DNA from: Prostheceraeus crozeri
Taxonomy: Eukaryota > Platyhelminthes > Polycladida > Euryleptidae
Assembly: GCA_907163375.1 (NCBI GenBank)
Contig: CAJQUW010005559.1
Location: 1-64,000 of the forward strand
Length of the DNA: 64,000 nucleotides
Direction: 5' to 3'
How positions within the stretch are numbered: position 1 is the stretch's first letter; each line of letters opens with the position of its first letter. Below, piece by piece: positions 56,740 to 64,000 of this stretch. The translations under genes and the position numbers were made by a program. Below the pieces are notes generated by a model. That model worked only from the letters and a program-made list of their open reading frames with translations, was not told where the DNA came from and ran no database searches.

Positions 56740-57370
56740 CTCCGAGACTCCGAATCCTCACCGCTGTCTAGCGGCTGAATCCTCACCGCAGGTTATAGTA
56801 CTTTCTATCCTTTTTTACGAGTATGGTTGCGAAGCCTGTACACTGCATTGGCGACATGTCGTGCAGCTCGAGATTTTGAATGTCTATCCACTGTCTCTAG
56901 AAATTCCTTCGTTTCAACTTTCGCGACCTCTTCCTACTAGCAGGAATAAGCAGCGTCGTGACATGCAGCGTTCGTCAAAGCAAGATAGGCCACACAATCC
57001 GATAGCCTACGAGTTGCCTTCTGAGAAGTGCACTGTATAGAGAAGGAATACGAAACTGCTGTGGACCTTAGAAAATGTACAAGAACCATCTGAAGCGAAA
57101 TTTAACTGCGTGCTGTAGTGACTGGTCAAACTGGTCACTCGCTGCCAACCGTGATGCCTGGTGGCGTCGCTGAAGCGACTGGGCAACTAGGCACGATAGG
57201 CGCGTGCAGGATTGGGGATCGAAGTGCAGGGAGACATCGAGCACCGGTTTCCACTGTCCGCGGCTACATGTATTTAGAGTTCAGATCGGTCTCATCTCTG
57301 ATTTGCATGGAAACCGCCCACAATCAACTGCGATCCTATGCGTGGCGGACCGGTTTCAGTTTATCGAATT
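56740..57370. promoter_or_regulatory. CpG-rich island, possible promoter or GC-rich repeat
   Basis: CpG-dense stretches occur at 56840-57010 and 57110-57360 (for example GGCGTCGCTGAAGCGACTGG and GTCCGCGGCTACATG). A repeated AATCCTCACCGC lies at 56752 and 56775. The frames crossing it have no domain. Either a promoter island or an unrecognised GC-rich repeat. Confidence 0.3.
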
Positions 57371-59110
57371 TTCAAACTCCCAAAAATAGTTTCATTTGGC
57401 CTAGTTAAATGTCAAGCTTATGACTGATCTTGAAGTGGTTTTTAATGACTGACTATCAATGAAAGGCGTTGAGTTATAATATGTTCATCACAAGTTATAC
57501 CATAGACGTCGAATAAACCCCTTCGAAATGCAGTATTTGTGACAGATATTGTTGACGATTTTTGTAATGGAATGCGACCAGTAGTCTTCCATGTCTGCGT
57601 AATGAAGTGTCTTTAGGCCGTCTTATCTCTTTGAAACATCATTTGAACGCACTTAAAGTTGTACACATGAAATACTATTTCAAAGGTGCAATATTTCTTG
57701 ATAAAACCCGCGCGTCTGTTGTTGCTTTGGTAGCTTGAGCGGATTCGTCAAGGAAGGACTTCCCCTACCCTTTGTTTCCTAGCTCGTGAATGGTTGGATC
57801 ACAGCTGTTGACAGTTCTTCTTTCCAAAATGATATATCCGCTGTTATTCACTTAGAATTACAATGGCTTTTGGATTAAAATCAAAATGCCTCTTCAGCAC
57901 TGCGGATATGCGTCTTGTATATTGTACAGAATGAATTTTAAAAAGCGGAACCTTATAGAGTGCTTTAATCTAGTATTGATCTGCATCCATCTTTTCATGC
58001 AAATGCAGTATGTTGGAGCAGTAACGTTGCTGCAAGAGAAAAATCCTTCCACAGTTCATAGACAAATGATTGAGATTTAAGCATAAAACAATTTTGAGCA
58101 AACATGACTCTCCAGCAACATGCAAAACCATTTTTATGCAAAAACATATTTATTAGCTATAATGAAGGGGGTCATAGAGAAAAACCAATTTTTAATACTT
58201 GCTGGCAATTTGGGAATTAGAAAGTGATAAACACTTTGCGACAATGTGTGGATGATAGGAATTAATAATAGTATCATTGGAAAGAGCGAAATACCCGATA
58301 TATTGCAGTGAGATATTGATTTGGCTCTGAACAACACCTTAGTATACTTCGGCAGGGAAAGGAATCATTCGGTGTGGATCTGATAAAGATCATGATGAGC
58401 ATTAGAAGCATGCCCTTTCATTTGGCATACAACAGAAATTAATAATATATTAAGAAAAGTAAATCGATTTTTATAATTATTTTCGTATAAGATGCTGCAC
58501 TACAAAGTCAGGATGCATAAAAGCACAGTAGAAAATTATACAGTACATCAGCTTATGCTAGATATTACAAACAGATCTGGGTCTCTAAGAGTCGTTCTGA
58601 CAAGTCGTGTCAACGTGGCGTGTACGGCTGCCAATGAATTTTATCCTTAAATTGTTCAAGCCTGAGGACATCTTTCTGGTACATAGTGCAACTCTGATTC
58701 GAATCAAAGACGTGAGTGCTATTGACGGTTGGTTTCTTGAAGGTTCGTGGCAGATAATGCCGACAACTTAGCTATAGAAGCCAAAGATGCAGAGAATTTT
58801 ACCACAAATCTGAACAAAAGGACACAGATAGTGATATTGAGCCACCTAGTTGAATACATTGATTTTTACATAAATATTTTGACCATGGACGTCTCTCACG
58901 AACTCCATGAGTTTGACAGATAGGCCTATTTGATTGTTATTTAATTCCTTGCTAATTTCCCTACGACAATCAGTAAAGGTATTTTGGCTTGTTTTGCAGA
59001 TAGTGGTAGTGTGTAAGTCCCCGTAGAAGGCTCGTACATGACGACTCCCTTTCTATATGTGTAAAGTAAAATATCTGTGTTTTATCATAATTTATTTCAC
59101 ACATCATAAT
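57371..59110. other. No gene or repeat recognised
   Basis: A 60-codon open stretch (58741-58923) reads ADNADNLAIEAKDAENFTTN but has no start or recognised domain. Nothing else. Confidence 0.3.
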
Positions 59111-59168
59111 GGTGATTTAATGTGTACAGTACATTAAACGTTTAATGTACCGTACATATTGAATCACT
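59111..59168. repeat. Spacerless 58-bp palindrome
   Basis: Arms of ~29 bp meet at 59139/59140 with no spacer (CATTAAACGTTTAATG at the centre) and about four mismatches in all. It could be a short MITE remnant or an extruding hairpin. Confidence 0.7.
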
Positions 59169-59875
59169 TCTTAAGATAATTAGAATGTATCCAGGAAAAG
59201 CAGATAAAGTACAAGGATGAATGAAATAAATGATATTACACTACTGCCTCCATAGCAGCAAACAGGTTTCCTTGATTCTCTCGCAATCGATGAGATTCCT
59301 TTTTTGATAGCATGTTTATTTCAGTTTGCAAGAGTTCCGCAATCAAACGTGCTGAGCCATAGTCTACCAGGAATGAAATTTGGCTCAATAATTTCAAATT
59401 TTGTCAAGAACCTGAATTTCTCTCAGAACTATACTAACGGCAATAAACTTGATATTGACATTTGTATCCATGTATCGTACTTATAGTATGTAAGACTTCT
59501 CTTTGTTTCCTGTAATTACAGTCAAATCTCATGATATCACAAGACCAAGAATTCCATGGATTAACATAGTTATTTGAACTCCATCTATTTCTTTGAGGAA
59601 TGCACTTACTTTCGTTCTTATTGTTTGCCAATACGAACTAATAAACTACATTGTTTGACCCGCAAACGTTTTCCAAGTATTTGCCAACAAAAGATTTGGA
59701 ATTTTCACGCCCTTTACGTACTGTTTGCTGAATTCATTCACATAGAAAGGAAATTCGGAGTACGTGTAGACAAATTCCGGACTGGAAAGTGCTTCAGCAT
59801 GATATTTAGTAATTTTCCTGTGTTTTTACCTTAACACTTCCGTTAATCAAAACAGTGAATTTTTGCTGTCTGGAA
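59169..59875. other. No gene or repeat recognised
   Basis: The open frames at 59304-59486 and 59574-59834 lack recognisable features. Confidence 0.35.
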
Positions 59876-59943
59876 CAGTGTTTCTCAATCTTTACTTATC
59901 GCGGACTAATCACTTACCCCAAGTGAACTACGTGGACTATTTA

Positions 59944-61392
59944 CACTACTGTGCATTAGAATTGAACACTAGTCAATTTTCGTAGTCATTTTCTCTGTTT
60001 TACTTCCAATATCACATCTTACGTCTGTTCACATGATATTCATCTTAGGATGTCAGTAAGTAACTCTATGAAATTCATTCTTTAGAGCGATGAATATGTT
60101 TGACTAAAGAAGCGGAAAGCTAAAATGTGCAACTAACTTCACATATGCCAAAATAGGGTAAAATTTCGTAATAATTAGATTGATTCATTGATTAAATAAC
60201 ATCTTGAAAGTCATTTGACTTCACACTCTAAACCAGCACCTCCTAAATCACACACTAAAGCGGGACACTATTCGTAACTAACAAAAAAATCCTAAAGCAA
60301 AGCGTTTTAGGGGGATAGCGCACTAATGTTATTGTTCTCTTTACTATGTCAACATTCTATTTCACTCAACCACCTAAAATTCTAGTGTTTCGCGATTTAG
60401 GATGAAGAATTCTTCGATTTTAGGAGGTGACAGTTTACAGTGCATACTTAAATAACGTTTTCTACACTTAGTCATTCTGCAGTGTTGATCTCTATGTTTT
60501 GGCATTTCGATATCTTTGGCATCAACGTTAATGAATGTTGTCTGTTATGAATTTCACTGCAATGCGATAATAATTTTAATACTTCGAATTTGAATTGAAT
60601 TGATCGTTGCATAGACATCTATCCATGTTAAAATCAAGTTGAGAGATTAATGTTTCATTTTGGACTGTTTTAACCGCTGTTCAAGCATTCAGCGTTCGTG
60701 ACAGGCCTACAGAAATGTATACGTCAAACGAAAAAAGAGCACGTGAAAATACAGATATGTCAAACCGAGAAATTGCTACTCGACTTGAAATGGACCACAC
60801 TTCAGTCGAATCATAAAGCGATACGAGGAAACTGCCTCGTATCATAGTCAACGATCAAACTGTGCAAGACCAAAAATCATCGGAGAGAGATGACCGAACA
60901 ATGGTTCGTCTGACTAAAATCAATCCTAGAGCTAATTCGTCAGAGCATCAAGCGGTACGGTGATGCATGGAGTTACGGTTGACTCGTCTACCCTGACTTA
61001 TCTCCCATAGAAAATTTATGACATATTGTCAAGCAACGAGTCAATAAGTGCGACTGTAAATCGAAACAAGAATAAGTAAATGCTATTCTGAATGTCATGA
61101 TCAGGGGAAACGATTCGGATCAAATTTTTGTGAACCTGGTCGATGCCTAGAAGAGTTGATGCATGTGCAAAAGCGAAAGGTGGACCTATCCTCTATTGAA
61201 GTTATCTTTGCATGAAATGGATTAAAATTGTGCCTGAATAATCAGTACTTTCATTTTAGTATACATGAAGTAGAAGAATAGTGTACAAAATCGAATCATA
61301 TCAAAAATAACAATAATAAAATTTTGAAGACAACTTAAAATAACAAATTCACTAAAAATATGTGGCTGTCGCAATTTTAATGCACAGTACTG
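59944..61392 (+). mobile_element. Tc1-like element nested in the hAT-like element
   Basis: The left end CACTACTGTGCATTAGAATT (59944) and right end AATTTTAATGCACAGTACTG (to 61392) are inverted, about 22 of 26 bases matching, and TA flanks each side (59942-59943 and 61393-61394). The total of 1449 bp is normal for Tc1. The transposase starts about 60714 with NREIATRLEMDHTSV (first helix-turn-helix), changes frame near 60812, and continues RYEETASYHSQRSNCARPK. After a large internal deletion it resumes with LSPIENLWHIVKQRVNK (catalytic Glu region, about 61000-61050). Several stops follow, so the element is inactive. Confidence 0.82.
60224..60442. mobile_element. 219-bp MITE nested in the Tc1-like element
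   Basis: CACTCTAAACCAGCACCTCC (60224) is inverted relative to GGAGGTGACAGTTTACAGTG (to 60442). The consensus end CACTGTAAAC resembles the ~1-kb element at 37285-38292. It lies in the Tc1-like element 5' region, upstream of the transposase start. No exact target duplication is seen. Confidence 0.72.
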
Positions 61393-62018
61393 TAGATAAA
61401 TTCGGATCAATTATACGTGACGGCGTCTGTTTAATCGTACACCTATCACCATTCTGTCAGATTGAATTCGTATATATGAAACCCAGAATTCCTGTATAAA
61501 GGATGATCGCTAGTTATATGGTACCAGCAATAACGAAGCATCTAGAAAAGCAAAAAAAATTGTGTAGTCTATATGACAACAGTAGGCCTATATATAACAA
61601 TACAATATATAGCACGTCAACTGAGCGAATCAATTGGATGAACGCATTCTTTAGGCGACGTGGAGGCATTCTTTAGGCGCGTTCTTTAGGCCCTAGATAA
61701 CTGACACTGACTGAATCGCAATTTAGGTAAGCTACAGTAGTGCTATCATTAACATGTAGGCCTAGCTGTGTCAGCGTAGCCTCAATCATGCGAGTACATG
61801 ATATGTAGATGCTTTCTGCGCTAATCACATTGAAGAAACATTTCTTCCATTCTCAGACAGCATCACCCCATTAATAAACCAAATTAAATGCAAAGGGAGA
61901 CGTCTTTGGACCAAAGCCGCCATTGATTAAGCGTTTTATACCAAAGGCGATCTTTATTTCACATTAACTTCGCGAACTAAACTGACCTGTCCCACGGACC
62001 GGGGGTTGAGAAACACTA

Positions 62019-64000
62019 GTGCAGTACGTTGCTGTCCGTGATAAGAAATGCGCTCAATGTTCAACATAGAAATGAATTGTTAATCTGGAGTTGAATACAA
62101 TAGAAATTGACTCAAGATCGCGGCACATCCGGGGGAACTAAGTTGGGGCATGAGCCACCAATGAAGTGCACATTAAGTGACTGTTTGACTGCAAATTTTA
62201 ACGAATAGCAAACAAGAAAACATGCATCATAACTGATTTGAAGGATCAATGAAGTGCTTAAATCACATGAATAATAAATCACGTGTTGAATATTGGACAT
62301 GTCATACTACATTTTTTAAGATCGAAATGTTTATCTACATAGAGATGAGCACACCTATATTGTTGCTTCCATGAATTAACACATTCATTTGCGCACAAGC
62401 CAAATGCCTGTGATAAATTCTAAGCGAGAAATTTCAATTAGCATTGGCAGAGTTACAGTGCAATTGTAATCTGACCAAAGCTTCTCTCAAGAATCTTGGA
62501 CAATGAAATGATTGAAACAAAGCTAAATAAAGAGAGTAATAATTCTTTATCCTTTGAAATTCTTTGATTACAACAGAACAGCTTTCGTAATGAAGTGAAG
62601 CCTGAATCTTATTACAAGGCAGCATTAAAGCAATGGACATTTTCGTATTCTTTCAAAGATGCATGCACTCTCATTATATCGTGATGCTCTATCGAACATT
62701 GATTTTATAATCTTCGGAGAGAGATATTTCAATTCGGTGAGTTGCCGTCATAAAAGTAGAAACTCGAAGACGAGCAGCTATTCCGGTATATTGTTTCATT
62801 TCACTTTCCAAAGACAGATGAGAGATTTGTCGTGTGAGTTAATGGAAGCGAAGCTGTCGGCATTCGAGAAATGGAATTAGAAAGGCATAAGTAAGCACAG
62901 GACAAAATAACTCATGTGAAATTTCGAGAGATTCTACGCTTCGTCCATTAATTATAATTAGCCGTTGTTGCAAGGGATATACAACGTCAGCATGAAAGTT
63001 CATACTGTAAACATTTTCCGCTCAAACAGATTTTTTCTCTGAAATGTTGAAAGTGAATTTTCAGCGCTATTTCAAGATTTGTATTCTCAAAATAACGAAC
63101 TAAAGTACACTAAATTGATAAGAGTCACTGAAAAGTGAAAACCACAGACGCCAGATATCTATGTTAGTTAAGGAGTGCGCGAATTGATTATGATGACCCC
63201 TCTGAATCCGGTCATCCGGTGACTTTCAGGCCTGGTTAGGTCCTATTGACTCCACAGTTCTCACTGATGTGCAGTGAGGTCACGAAATTGGAGGGTTGAC
63301 CTATTATTTGATATGCAGATTGACTGTTCGAACTGCCTGCAATGTTCATGAAAATCTTTCTTGTATCACATTGGTGTGCGGCCAATATTCAATTTTTTTT
63401 AATATTTGAGTTAAGTATTTTTTGAGTATTTTGAATATTCAGAAAACAGGCCTTTATTCAAGGGTGTAACATGTGCCATATGCACAGAATCATATGACGT
63501 TACCGCGACAGATGTCAAAGGACAACTTTGAAAACTCCCATGAGGCTTCAAATTCTAGGGGCAGAAACCTTCCTTTCTGATACGGATAACTTGTGGGCAC
63601 CAGAAATTTTGCACACCAAATTAGAGTCACATACCGCGATATCTTTGTTTTTCTTCCTGTAAGGCTGCCACGAACAAGGAAGCAAGCTTGCAATGTTGCT
63701 TTGAGCACATTCACTTGATTAGATTGTGTTTAGCGTTTTTATAGAAGATCTGGACATTTATGGTTCAGAAGTAAATTATTCATTCCTGTGTCCTAGAGCG
63801 TCTTGTGTTCTTGTAATGACTTATTAATGTAGACAATGAATTTGATGATTATTTCTACCGACCGAATATATGTTTTCTGATAATGAAAATTCTCTGCAAA
63901 TTGAGTGAAAACAGAAGTATATGCGCACATAAAACATGTGAACTGAAGGATCTGACATTTTCTTGTTCGAAGTCGGGGACCGGTAAGACGTTGTTGTCAC
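62019..64000. other. No gene or repeat recognised
   Basis: AT-rich sequence to the window edge with only short, featureless frames (for example 62659-62880 plus and 63490-63714 minus). Confidence 0.35.

Larger units (their letters stand above)
59876..62018. mobile_element. hAT-like element, host of a nested insertion
   Basis: The left end CAGTGTTTCTCAATCTTTAC (59876) and the right end GGGGGTTGAGAAACACTA (to 62018) are inverted copies of the very common hAT terminus CAGTGTTTCTCAACC. Near the ends, CGCGGACTAATCAC and CACGGACC with CGCGAACTAA also correspond. Net of the Tc1-like insertion it is about 690 bp and has no transposase, so it is non-autonomous. The flanking octamers match at only 4 of 8 positions, so the target duplication is worn or absent. 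Confidence 0.65.

Noticed and set aside
57118-57408. 96-codon frame in the CpG-rich island
   Set aside because: Alternative frames are equally open, as expected in GC-rich DNA. No recognised motif.

Overview
The window looks like AT-rich nuclear DNA from an animal, most likely a marine invertebrate. The reasons are tRNA-derived SINEs, decayed LINEs, Tc1 and hAT-type DNA transposons, one exon of a class A neuropeptide-type GPCR, spliceosomal GT-AG introns, and recurrent TAGGCCTA-like words common in ambulacrarian and some lophotrochozoan genomes. I cannot fix the phylum. There are no operons, ribosome binding sites, rRNA genes or intact tRNA genes, and no CRISPR array.

Host coding content is sparse. 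The only confident host gene piece is the last coding exon of a neuropeptide Y/F-like receptor (34320-35141, minus), covering TM4 to the C-terminus. Weaker candidates are a 96-residue terminal exon (20897-21188, minus), a single-pass membrane protein fragment (32089-32535, minus) and a 73-codon ORF (45781-46002, plus). Two CpG-rich islands (26540-26930 and 56740-57370) could be promoters, but I see no gene attached to either.

Most of the window is a mosaic of repeats. At 1-10 kb there is an edge fragment of a possibly Polinton-related ORF, a tRNA-SINE, a foldback element, a hAT-type MITE with a perfect 8-bp target duplication, an RTE-type LINE tail, the first copy of a ~830-bp MITE family, a CR1/Jockey-group LINE fragment and a hammerhead-ribozyme-like motif. 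At 10-31 kb there are two interleaved MITE families: the ~830-bp CATAGAG family (five copies across the window) and the TAGTCC family (four clear copies, one with its end reiterated four times as a 76-bp tandem array). Several small palindromic elements and a 25-bp minisatellite lie among them.

At 31-42 kb lie the receptor exon, more MITEs, a GTATG-rich element, a pair of SINEs fused head-to-head in a long palindrome, and a LINE scrap. At 42-51 kb lie two decayed Tc1-like transposases in opposite orientation, a ~400-bp nearly identical inverted repeat abutting one of them, and a decayed, intron-containing, cysteine-rich transposase-like gene of a widespread but poorly characterised animal family, whose leader is also present as an inverted copy ~1.2 kb upstream. 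From 51 to 64 kb the sequence is mostly unremarkable, except for a three-level nest at 59.9-62.0 kb: a MITE inside a Tc1-like element inside a hAT-like element.

The best candidates for something little described are the cysteine-rich transposase-like gene (48812-50904), the 44510-45907 inverted repeat with its ORF, and the hammerhead-like motif at 9440-9479.
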